IMG/VR virus record: IMGVR_UViG_3300032285_003393
Location: 37,704-101,703 of that record
Length of the DNA stretch: 64,000 bases
Direction: 5' to 3' (one strand)
From: a virus
Of the stretch, positions 43,701-50,894 are shown piece after piece. The position numbers and the translations under genes were made by a program. Numbering within the stretch: position 1 is the stretch's first letter; every line of letters begins with the position of its first letter. The notes below the pieces were generated by a model. The model was not told where the DNA came from. It saw nothing but the letters and a program-made list of their open reading frames with translations, and made no database searches.

Positions 43701-44304
43701 GTTGATTATAAAAAACAGAAGCGTAGTTATTAAAGTATTGTGTTCCAGAAAGTGAAGTATAGTACCCAATTGAAATCAAAAGTATCTTTGGATAAGAATT
43801 AATGCTGCTTCTAAAACCTATATCTGATCTATAGTTATTTGTAGCAAAACTATCGTAGGTAGTAAAATCTAGCCCCTGCCCGTCTTGCCAATCTAATGAC
43901 AACCAAAACTCTGCTGCCCAAGTGTGCGGGTTTGAAGATGGAACAAAAACATCATAAACGTTTTTAATTTCAATAGACGAAGATGCTCCTAATTTTACAG
44001 AAGTTTGGTTTCCCATAACTATAGGACTAAAGTAACTTAATCCTGTAAGATATGGAGTATTGTTTTTTGCAGTTTGATCAATAACCTTCAATGTATTAAT
44101 TGAAGCATAATTTGAAAAAGAACTGTACAGATTTCCATATGTACTATCATGTGGGTCTCCAGGGACTGGGGAGATTAAACGATTTACTCCATACCCACCG
44201 CCATATGGATTATAATTTAAATTTAAATCGTAATATTTATAATCGCTATCAATAGGAAAATATCCTAGAGGGTTGTCTCTATTTACTGAATAAAAATATG
44301 ACAT
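40714..44304 (-). CDS. large virion adhesin-like protein (LamG-like and carbohydrate-binding-like domains)
   Basis: 1196 residues. Several beta-sandwich-like regions: residues about 100-230 and 430-560 have concanavalin A/LamG-type patterns (EFWLSLDWQDGQGLDF, CTISLVVEPSVSH); near the C-terminus lies a carbohydrate-binding-module-like stretch (SFETNNTGWSS followed by ASGTYTISAYFYIPAGS) and an FCCH-like module (AAHGLTTGDIVTITGFTP). Probable host-surface binding or virion decoration. Directly upstream of the portal in genome order but transcribed separately. No assignment beyond adhesin is supported. Confidence 0.65.
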   Translation of the reverse strand: MSYFYSVNRDNPLGYFPIDSDYKYYDLNLNYNPYGGGYGVNRLISPVPGDPHDSTYGNLYSSFSNYASINTLKVIDQTAKNNTPYLTGLSYFSPIVMGNQTSVKLGASSSIEIKNVYDVFVPSSNPHTWAAEFWLSLDWQDGQGLDFTTYDSFATNNYRSDIGFRSSINSYPKILLISIGYYTSLSGTQYFNNYASVFYNQQTNSIEFYVPQADGSYDKAYSVVSDIDSPMHIYVTYSNKTINVSINGKSGISAYVGNGLYQDANILNNYYNMIFRFSGGFTYVDPSTNTLRTQQLQNNQYVLLSNLTFYDYILTERQLANHIKWAFYDNKPVKDSIQYGNHIFDLEENTSNFAYSKNFSNKDFNDYSDIYNLNISSTGLQPQKINRISFNNLDKTSVLSVPSDGSGADWIGGKAGLDFNDFGKLSSNPCTISLVVEPSVSHPDEYIFAISNVNGSSTLFIDRSSNTYNLKYYDVLNGGTITTIGSVTPNYTKPYHKIAVSLTNNSAILTVISAVSESSVSLSDITTQSSPYSQTFVFASNSILTVGQSYHNGNDLSNLLANSSIFSYLGISDVYVSDFTNKYINGYYYSNGYPWNGIIKYSCPLQYYYDLYNSVASTQSFPVYQMGYWITTLPLSALDSIAGSKVDWNSTNNCLVEYSFNDPTVAHQEQNWYALSRNGGPITGFNFSNKLANMRIRVTMITKYDVQDTNQSFNNLSIGFYRNMNFYSDGESFLLTPGSRSANGTSFTIKNHSKPIQARPNNLGLLFAYSSSDSSIPGYAKIKNVYNKNIAGLDFWFRGDTNYQSKKILVGDSTIAGYPDLYTDSNGRFGWNSNIKSVYINGYTIENAASAAAASEVTGVYSVNPYNPLHISVILNRTDLITNPSFETNNTGWSSAQTSGVVRNSTYQYSGTYSGRVTMSSTTDSNIAYTPATLASGTYTISAYFYIPAGSTIAGRTVSLTAETSGATTSNSTSATLTVGSWTRASARVTVTGATSAKNLVARLSNTPNVNLSTASGNGTIITYTTQGAAAHGLTTGDIVTITGFTPTGYNQTSKSVTVLNTTQFTIAGSTTGTSSGTGLCAPALNLANASGQIIYTDAWMIEAGTVLGVYIDSEAPYAGDIYLNGTSTDIGPEASYGFINIWETRMTQKDALDRFSLFVYNSTSIASNDNYMDTTSIPVNFDMQKDMPIPHKIGT

Positions 44305-44316
44305 TTAGCCCCCTAA

Positions 44317-45093
44317 TTATTGTGCAATCTTTGAAAGTCTCCATGTAACGTTAGTGGTAGTTGCATCAGTAACTGTAACTTGAAGAATTGCATTAGAAGC
44401 TGAATAGGATGCAAGAACATTCACTCCCGTCATAGAAGCACCAATTTCAACAATGCCATATTCAGAACTACTAACTATAGTAGATCCATCTGTAATAACA
44501 CGAATTGTTGATGCTCTGACTTTTGTTCCCTGTTTCATTTGTAAAAGATATTCAATTCCAATAAAAGAAGAAACAGCAACTGTGTCAATTGTAGTTGCTG
44601 TATTTGCTGTAAGCGTTCCAGAGGTTTGCGAGAAGCCAGTTCCCGTACCTGTTCCTGGGGTAAATGTTGGAGATGCCCAAGTTGGGGCTCCACCAGATAC
44701 TGTTAATACATAACCATTTGTTCCGATACCCAGCCAAGATGGGATACCGCTTGCGACAGAAAGTATTGATCCTGAACCGCCAATACTTAAAGTTGTTGCT
44801 GTTGATACTGCTGAGCCGTTAGAGCCAGCATAAATTATATCTCCCTTTGTCGTGAAGGGGACTGCTAAAGCTATCTGGGCATCTGCATAACCTTTGGTAG
44901 CTGCATGAGTGCTTAGTGTTGGAGTTCCAATTGTTAGCGTTCCGCCAGTCTCTCTGTACGGAATAGTATTTATCGCTGCAGTTGTTGTTATTTGGTTATC
45001 TATAGTTATTGCTAAGTTATAAATATCCGAAGGAACATCAACAGAGTCGGTAGATAGCGGATAAGGGAACCCCTTGGATGTTGTAGATGCCAT
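44317..45093 (-). CDS. short tail-fibre-like structural protein
   Basis: 258 residues: Thr/Gly/Ser-rich, with phage fibre-type motifs (GTPTLSTHAATKGYADAQI), TKGDIIYAGSNGSAVSTATT, and a C-terminal beta-sheet head (QVTVTDATTTNVTWRLSKIA). Resembles sectors of tail fibre proteins. First ATG lies six bases after TATAAT; no Shine-Dalgarno site, so the mRNA is probably leaderless. Confidence 0.65.
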   Translation of the reverse strand: MASTTSKGFPYPLSTDSVDVPSDIYNLAITIDNQITTTAAINTIPYRETGGTLTIGTPTLSTHAATKGYADAQIALAVPFTTKGDIIYAGSNGSAVSTATTLSIGGSGSILSVASGIPSWLGIGTNGYVLTVSGGAPTWASPTFTPGTGTGTGFSQTSGTLTANTATTIDTVAVSSFIGIEYLLQMKQGTKVRASTIRVITDGSTIVSSSEYGIVEIGASMTGVNVLASYSASNAILQVTVTDATTTNVTWRLSKIAQ

Positions 45094-45099
45094 AAAAGT

Positions 45100-45105
45100 A
45101 TTATA
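45100..45105 (-). promoter_or_regulatory. extended -10 giving a leaderless fibre-like gene
   Basis: Minus-strand TGG-TATAAT, then ACTTTT and ATG. Exactly six bases separate -10 and start codon, and no ribosome-binding site can fit. Confidence 0.6.
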
Positions 45106-45141
45106 CCAAAAATAGCCTGAAAAGCATTTAAATTGTTAGAA

Positions 45142-45168
45142 TATAGTGCATGTTATCCATGCACTATA
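45142..45168 (-). terminator. stem-loop between two structural units
   Basis: Perfect 11-bp inverted repeat TATAGTGCATG / CATGCACTATA with a five-base loop, directly after the stop of the 86-residue gene. The T-run on the minus strand is poor, so it may be a weak terminator or an RNA-end stabiliser. Confidence 0.55.
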
Positions 45169-45176
45169 CAATAACA

Positions 45177-45437
45177 TTACTTTGATGGAGTATCTGCAGC
45201 AGGAGTTGATTCTTCAACTGGTGCTGACGGATTTAATAGATAATCAATGTACTCTTTTGTCCACTTTTCAGCTTCATCAAAATCAGCCCAAGGCATTCCT
45301 AGTGGGTTAACTGGTTGACGCAAAAATGGAGCATCATTTTCATTCGGATTATCATCATTCCAAATTTCAACGACATTATCTTGATTAATATCGTATCTAT
45401 AGTTTTCTATGTTTTTCAAGGTGCTATTCCCTCCCAT
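45177..45437 (-). CDS. small hypothetical protein
   Basis: 86 residues, acidic (NVVEIWNDDNPNENDAPFLR) with a C-terminal Pro/Ala/Ser stretch (PSAPVEESTPAADTPS). No recognised family. It overlaps the glycosyltransferase-like gene by 22 bases and ends just before a stem-loop. Position among tail genes suggests a minor structural or assembly role. Confidence 0.55.
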   Translation of the reverse strand: MGGNSTLKNIENYRYDINQDNVVEIWNDDNPNENDAPFLRQPVNPLGMPWADFDEAEKWTKEYIDYLLNPSAPVEESTPAADTPSK

Positions 45438-46099
45438 GTTAGTTTCATCATTTTGTGATGTGTTACTTGAACTGTTGGATCAAAGTAAACCTCAAATCCT
45501 AGTTCATTTACTCTATGACACCACGAAGTGTCTTCTCCCATTATAGCAAATGGTAATTCTTGTCCGTCTGGTCCTTTAATTATATCATTTGATGCCTGAA
45601 ACCATGGTCTTGATAGGCTTTCAAAAACTCCGTTTTTTACACAGATAAAACCAAAACCTGCTGAATAAATCTTTTCAATTTCCTTCAAGTCCTTAACCTC
45701 TTCATAAGAGAAAGGCCTTCCAAATTTTTCTTTGTGTGCAACTACGGAGCCATTAGCCAATAGGTAGGCTCCAGAGATTACATCTTTGTCTGATGCATAT
45801 AATTTAATAACATCTTCTGCTTTCCAAGCAATATCGGAATCAATCCACATTATTTTATCATAGGTTATATCACCTTTAAATGGGCGAGAATCAAAAGGAT
45901 TCATCTCTGGCCCACCATTTAATGTCATCTCTCTAGCATCTCCTACATGAGAAGAATATTCATTTGAGTATCCCCAAGTAATACCTGCTTTATTTAATTC
46001 GTTGGCGGTCTCTAATAAACTTTTAACATATGAACCCATCAATGAATGTCCTGGAGTACAGATCATTAGATTGACATGATTTTTAATTTCTTTTGTCAT
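45416..46099 (-). CDS. GT-A glycosyltransferase-like protein in the fibre region
   Basis: 227 residues. The N-terminus (HVNLMICTPGHSLMGSYVKS) is a GT-A Rossmann start; IMWIDSDIAWKAEDVI contains the D-S-D metal motif; GEDTSWCHRVNELGF and VYFDPTVQVTHHK form the C-terminal acceptor/His region typical of polypeptide or phage glycosyltransferases. Its place inside the fibre operon suggests that a virion protein could be the substrate. It is not close to the 1-3 kb pair. Overlaps the next gene by 22 bases. Confidence 0.75.
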   Translation of the reverse strand: MTKEIKNHVNLMICTPGHSLMGSYVKSLLETANELNKAGITWGYSNEYSSHVGDAREMTLNGGPEMNPFDSRPFKGDITYDKIMWIDSDIAWKAEDVIKLYASDKDVISGAYLLANGSVVAHKEKFGRPFSYEEVKDLKEIEKIYSAGFGFICVKNGVFESLSRPWFQASNDIIKGPDGQELPFAIMGEDTSWCHRVNELGFEVYFDPTVQVTHHKMMKLTWEGIAP

Positions 46100-46116
46100 T
46101 TTACCTATTTTTCTAT

Positions 46117-49100
46117 TTAAGCATTTACCGAATATAAAGAGAATATAGACGGATAATATGTATTTGTTGTCGTAGTATTAATTGTACCAGATGCTAAATT
46201 ACCATTTTTATTAGCAATAAGAACTCTTCCAGTGCTTGGGTTATAAGCAACATTGTGATTATATGTAGATATCACTGATGCTTCAGATGGCAATGTTAAT
46301 GTAGACAAAGTTCCAGCTGAGGGGTTTAAAATAGCTACCTGTGCTGCATTTATAGAATATTTATTTTGTTTAGCATTTGTTGCAATTATAAATGTTGAAC
46401 CTGGTCCTGCATTTACTGATACTGGAGTTGAATAACATTCCATGTACTGATTGTAACCAGTATTGCCATAATAATAAGCTGCATAGAAACTAGCTGAAGT
46501 TAGATGATTAGCAGCGGGAAGAAAATATGAAGTCCATGTAATACTATCTGTGGATGTAAAAATATTTGCAGTTGTTCTAGAATTTGTCACAACACAAATA
46601 ACTCCTGTTGTTGAATTATAAGATACATCAACAACTCCTGCAGTTCCCATAGCTGTATTAAAATATACATTTGAATTTAATATACTTAAGTTTGCTGAAT
46701 AATTTAAGCTAGATGCTAGTGATCCATTATATGCATAAAAACTTGATCCTTGACCATTTGGACCACCCCCGTTTGCAGTTATAAATGAACTTCCATTATA
46801 AGCAATAGAATTTATTCCACCTAATTGTGTAGAGTTTGTTGCAAGAGTTACAGCAGTCCATGTAATTAAATCTGTTGATTGTTGAATTCCACCTGTTGTA
46901 AAATCAGAAGATCTGAAATTTGTAAATCCTAAGTAGTTTTGATTCCATATACTTGACTGATAAGAATAAGTAGATCCTTGTTGAGAACCTAACATATACG
47001 CATAATTTGAGATAGATGGCTTAGTTACATGATTAGAATATGTTGCATAGTATTTTCCATTTAAATAATCTAAATCATTAATTTGATATCCGATTGTAAT
47101 GCCAGATGTTCTTGCTGTCCAAGTTGTTCCATCAGTAGATGTATATATATTTCCTTCAAGAGTTCCTACAACATATGTTGTATTTAAATATGCAACAGAA
47201 GTAATAGTTTCAAGAGTAGTAGATAAAGAACGTGCAGTCCATGTTATTGTATCTGTTGATGTGTATAGCCTTCCGCCTAAACCTGCAGCAAGATAGAGAT
47301 TGTTTCCATAAGCTACAGAATTAATTTGTAAAGATATAGATTCAAGAGAAGGATCAGCAACAGTTGATCCAGTATTTATAGGACTATATAGATAATAACT
47401 TGCAGTTGAAGTAGCCATTGTTGGATAATATGTCAAGCCGTCGTTGCTGGAAGTACTTGCGTTTATAGTATAAGATTCATTTGTAATATATCTAGTTGCC
47501 CATGTAGAACCATCAATAGAAGTTGGAGTAATAATTGTTCCATTAGATGTACCCAGTATAACTGGATAAGCTGATGATGTATAGGTGAATGGAAGGGCTG
47601 TATTTATGCTTGATGTAACTCCAGATGATCTTACTGTCCAAGTGATACCATCGGTAGATGTTGTCAAGGTTCCACTATCGCCTGCAGCAACAAATAACCA
47701 TTGTCCATTTGCTTGAGGTCTTCCAGTAATTACTCTAATTGCAGTTGTTCCAAAGCCAGATGTTCTAGAGTTCCAGGTTGTTCCATCGGTAGATGTTGAT
47801 AAAGAACCATTATCTCCACCGATTATATATAAACCTGCTCCATATGCAATAGCTCTAATTGCATTTGCACCAAAACCAGATGTACGGGAAACAAAAGTTG
47901 GAGAACTCCATGTAGTATTTGTACTTGCATATGTATAAAGTGCTCCTGCTGCTCCGCCTACTAAGTATAGATTGTTGGCCCATACAAATGCATTCCATGT
48001 TCCAGCTAATGACGTTGTTGCAGCTGCACCGAATTCGCTTGTTGAATATTGATATAAAGTTGATGCACTTGCAATTAATATTAAAAATCCTGCAGTATTT
48101 GGAGCATCGCAAACAAATGGAGTTGTTGTATATGAAGTACTTGAAGCAGTCCAGGCATTAGTATAAGCTGTTGAAGTATGGCCAAAGACCTTTCCAGAAT
48201 TATCAAGAAGTCTAGTGTAGTTATTTGGAGAAGAATATGAACTAACAAAATAAGTATATGTAGGCACAATAAGCGGAGGAGATACTGTCATAATTGAGCC
48301 ATAGTTTGTACCATTTACATATATTCTTAATCCTGCTGGGGCTCCAGGCATCGGGGTACTACCAAAATTATAATTTGAAGTATTCACATATGGGTTTGCA
48401 GTTAAACCTACTATATGAGATCCATATGGCAAAATTCTATGTGTAAAACCATAAGTAGTACTATAGCTTGCTAAATATGAAGTATTCATATTATTCATAG
48501 CAGTCCATGTTATTCCATCAGTAGATCCATAGAGGTTCTGGACGACTGTTGCGCCTGTTGGTAATGGTAGAGCATAAAATGTTGTTCCAATTACTGTAAA
48601 GTTATAGTTTGATCCGCTTGCTGGTTGCGTCGGATTTGTCCAAGTAACTGCATCTGTAGAACGATAAAAAGTAGCAGTATTGTAGTTACTAGCAAGAAGA
48701 AAAGCAGTTCCATTATGAACAACATTTGATCCACATACGCCAGTTGCAGTAATTGTAGTCCATGTAACTGCATCTGTTGATGTAAAAATAAAGTTAACTG
48801 CACCAGTTGATCCACCTGCTGCAACATATTTACCGCCACCATATGCTAAACCGACTATGGAAGGTTGAGTTGGTACAGTTCCAAAAGCCCATGTAACTGC
48901 ATCCGTACTGACTAAAATATTACTTGATGCGCTTCCTTGTCCAAGACCAATTACATATTTTGTACCATATACTCCATTATATGCAGTAGAAAAAGCTGCA
49001 GAAGTAAATCTTTGTGTCCAAGTTATTGTGTCTGTAGATGTATATAGAAAACCAGCTGAGCCATTATACATGGTAGCAATCCATAAGTTATTTAAATAAT

Positions 49101-49893
49101 GTATTGTAGCGTAGCCTACTGTGTCACTTGTTGCAGTTACTGGCATTGTTCTTGCTACCCAGGTAGCTCCTCCGTCTGCAGATACAAGTAAAGTATTTAA
49201 ATATATTGCTGAAAATGCAGCTATTAATCCATTTCCTGCAGTAGCAAATGATGCTTGTTTATCAGTTTTATTGCCACTTCCACCAATAAAAGCATTGGCT
49301 GAAACAATTTGTGTTGGTACTACTGATGAAGCATTCAATGGATTTTCACTTGTATCTATAACAGTTAAATTATTTTCTATGGTAATTACTCCTTGACTAT
49401 TTGAAAAAGATATGAGCCTACCATCTTTTGTAAGAATATAACCTTGTCCATTTGATCCATTACCAGATAGTAATTGATTTGTTGCATTTGCGCCACTTGT
49501 GGCAGAATAATATCTTGGAGTAATACTTGCAATTGCAGGAGCATTGTTTAATACTGGTCTTGCTGTTGCAGAAGTATATGGATATGTAACTGTTGGGATT
49601 GTTCCGCCAGTAATTGAAAGTGTTGAAGGAGTTGATGCATAAAAATAAACTGGAGCTCCAGTAGAACTAAATGTTCCAGATACATTTCCACTTCCAGTAA
49701 ATGTATAATTTATGGGAACTCCTGGATTAGTACCTACTCCATCATCAATGATATCTGCTGTAATAGCATACTTTCCAGCTGCCAGCGTTCCATTATATGT
49801 ATATGTTCCAGTTGGCTGATATGTTGCAAAAAGCTGAGCCGTTGCATTTCTTGGGCTAGAAGATGGGGATGAAGGATAGGTTGACTGTGCCAT
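46117..49893 (-). CDS. beta-propeller-like adhesin with Asp-box (BNR) repeats
   Basis: 1258 residues. At least a dozen copies of an Asp-box type repeat S-T-D-x-(I/V/G)-T-W (for example TSTDTITWTQ, STDAVTWTT, TSTDGTTWTAR), each followed by strand and loop elements such as GNIYTSTDG or VAYLNTTYVVG. Spacing of about 40-90 residues suggests one or two propellers, as in sialidase-like and photosynthesis-stability folds. N-terminal 120 residues look like a small virion-attachment domain (YTYNGTLAAGKYAITADI). Most likely an externally displayed receptor-binding protein. Codon use is like its neighbours. Confidence 0.7.
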   Translation of the reverse strand: MAQSTYPSSPSSSPRNATAQLFATYQPTGTYTYNGTLAAGKYAITADIIDDGVGTNPGVPINYTFTGSGNVSGTFSSTGAPVYFYASTPSTLSITGGTIPTVTYPYTSATARPVLNNAPAIASITPRYYSATSGANATNQLLSGNGSNGQGYILTKDGRLISFSNSQGVITIENNLTVIDTSENPLNASSVVPTQIVSANAFIGGSGNKTDKQASFATAGNGLIAAFSAIYLNTLLVSADGGATWVARTMPVTATSDTVGYATIHYLNNLWIATMYNGSAGFLYTSTDTITWTQRFTSAAFSTAYNGVYGTKYVIGLGQGSASSNILVSTDAVTWAFGTVPTQPSIVGLAYGGGKYVAAGGSTGAVNFIFTSTDAVTWTTITATGVCGSNVVHNGTAFLLASNYNTATFYRSTDAVTWTNPTQPASGSNYNFTVIGTTFYALPLPTGATVVQNLYGSTDGITWTAMNNMNTSYLASYSTTYGFTHRILPYGSHIVGLTANPYVNTSNYNFGSTPMPGAPAGLRIYVNGTNYGSIMTVSPPLIVPTYTYFVSSYSSPNNYTRLLDNSGKVFGHTSTAYTNAWTASSTSYTTTPFVCDAPNTAGFLILIASASTLYQYSTSEFGAAATTSLAGTWNAFVWANNLYLVGGAAGALYTYASTNTTWSSPTFVSRTSGFGANAIRAIAYGAGLYIIGGDNGSLSTSTDGTTWNSRTSGFGTTAIRVITGRPQANGQWLFVAAGDSGTLTTSTDGITWTVRSSGVTSSINTALPFTYTSSAYPVILGTSNGTIITPTSIDGSTWATRYITNESYTINASTSSNDGLTYYPTMATSTASYYLYSPINTGSTVADPSLESISLQINSVAYGNNLYLAAGLGGRLYTSTDTITWTARSLSTTLETITSVAYLNTTYVVGTLEGNIYTSTDGTTWTARTSGITIGYQINDLDYLNGKYYATYSNHVTKPSISNYAYMLGSQQGSTYSYQSSIWNQNYLGFTNFRSSDFTTGGIQQSTDLITWTAVTLATNSTQLGGINSIAYNGSSFITANGGGPNGQGSSFYAYNGSLASSLNYSANLSILNSNVYFNTAMGTAGVVDVSYNSTTGVICVVTNSRTTANIFTSTDSITWTSYFLPAANHLTSASFYAAYYYGNTGYNQYMECYSTPVSVNAGPGSTFIIATNAKQNKYSINAAQVAILNPSAGTLSTLTLPSEASVISTYNHNVAYNPSTGRVLIANKNGNLASGTINTTTTNTYYPSIFSLYSVNA

Positions 49894-49894
49894 T

Positions 49895-50722
49895 TTATGC
49901 TATGGTTACTCCTGAAATGTTAAATGTAACTGCGGGGTGTGAAGCTGTTCCTACTATATTCTTTGTAGCTGCCACCACTTGCTTAAGATCAAAAAATGCT
50001 GTTGAGTTTGGATTAAGTGTTTGTTGATAGTTTGTATTAAACTGATCAAGAACAAGAGAAAATGTTTGAGGGGCAGACGTTGGATTAGAAACCAAGATGT
50101 TTGTAGCAATTGCTGTAGTTGCTGAAGCAACCTGATAAATTTGAGGATATTTTCCTACTGCTGCTGTTGTTGATGTAACTGCAGTTGTTGCTGCTGTTTG
50201 AGTAGATACAGAATAAGAAAATGTTGTTGTAGTTGGAACTGCAATAACTTGAACCTGTAATCCATCATAAATAGTATCACCAATTGTTACTGCTACTAGA
50301 TCTCCCACCACAAAACCGTGAGCAGATGCGGTAGTAAGAGTTGCTACATAGTTTTGAACAACTTTATTTGAAACACCTTTACCAGATGCTGCTGCACCTG
50401 TTGCTCCAACTCCATATAGATAAGATATTCCATTTGGAGATACTGCTGCAGAAGTTACGTTAGTTGCTGTTTTTGCATAGTTAAATGTATAAGCACCAGT
50501 TGTACCTCCAACTGCACATACTACAAATGATCCATCAAATGTGGAGTCTACACCTGTAACTGTGACAATTGAACCTACTGCAAATGGATTTGCTCCACCT
50601 GTAGCGTTTGTAGTAATTGTTGCTACGTTTGATGTTAATGCTTTGTTGGTAATTGAAGAAATTGTTGGTGTTACACCAAGAAGGGGATTACCTCTATATA
50701 ATGATACTGCGGTTGTTGCCAT
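49895..50722 (-). CDS. tail structural protein with two FCCH-like modules
   Basis: 275 residues: N-terminal domain (YRGNPLLGVTPTISSITNKA), two FCCH-like modules (FAVGSIVTVTGVDSTFDGSF and HGFVVGDLVAVTIGDTIYDG), and a C-terminal beta sandwich with FNTNYQQTLNPNSTAFFDL. The modules match those of the genes at 16925, 24195 and 40714. It starts within the TAATG overlap of the 35-residue gene. Probable tail or fibre subunit. Confidence 0.65.
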   Translation of the reverse strand: MATTAVSLYRGNPLLGVTPTISSITNKALTSNVATITTNATGGANPFAVGSIVTVTGVDSTFDGSFVVCAVGGTTGAYTFNYAKTATNVTSAAVSPNGISYLYGVGATGAAASGKGVSNKVVQNYVATLTTASAHGFVVGDLVAVTIGDTIYDGLQVQVIAVPTTTTFSYSVSTQTAATTAVTSTTAAVGKYPQIYQVASATTAIATNILVSNPTSAPQTFSLVLDQFNTNYQQTLNPNSTAFFDLKQVVAATKNIVGTASHPAVTFNISGVTIA

Positions 50723-50829
50723 TAGCTATACGCTCCCATGATTACAAGGAGCTCAATGTCTTTACCATTAATTTGGATTTGGCCACCAGTCTGGATGCCA
50801 TTTTTTACTTTAAAGTCTGTATCTGCCAT
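50722..50829 (-). CDS. 35-residue virion-associated peptide
   Basis: Very short frame MADTDFKVKNGIQTGGQIQI followed by NGKDIELLVIMGAYS. It reads like a tail-fibre tip (the DTDFKVKNGI motif and I-M-G-A end recur at the C-terminus of the 494-residue fibre gene, which ends DIMGAW). TAATG overlap with the next gene and an extended -10 promoter 34 bases upstream support it as a translated gene. Perhaps a fibre cap or a remnant of one. Confidence 0.6.
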   Translation of the reverse strand: MADTDFKVKNGIQTGGQIQINGKDIELLVIMGAYS

Positions 50830-50862
50830 ATTGGTTCACTGTCCCCTTTACGTTATGAGTTT

Positions 50863-50890
50863 ATTATAGCATATAGTTTGCACGATACAA
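50863..50890 (-). promoter_or_regulatory. promoter for the 35-residue gene and downstream fibre genes
   Basis: Minus-strand -35 TTGTAT (50885-50890), 16-base spacer, extended -10 TGC-TATAAT (50863-50868). It overlaps an 8-bp inverted repeat (ATAGTTTG/CAAACTAT at 50873-50895). Confidence 0.6.
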
Positions 50891-50894
50891 ACTA

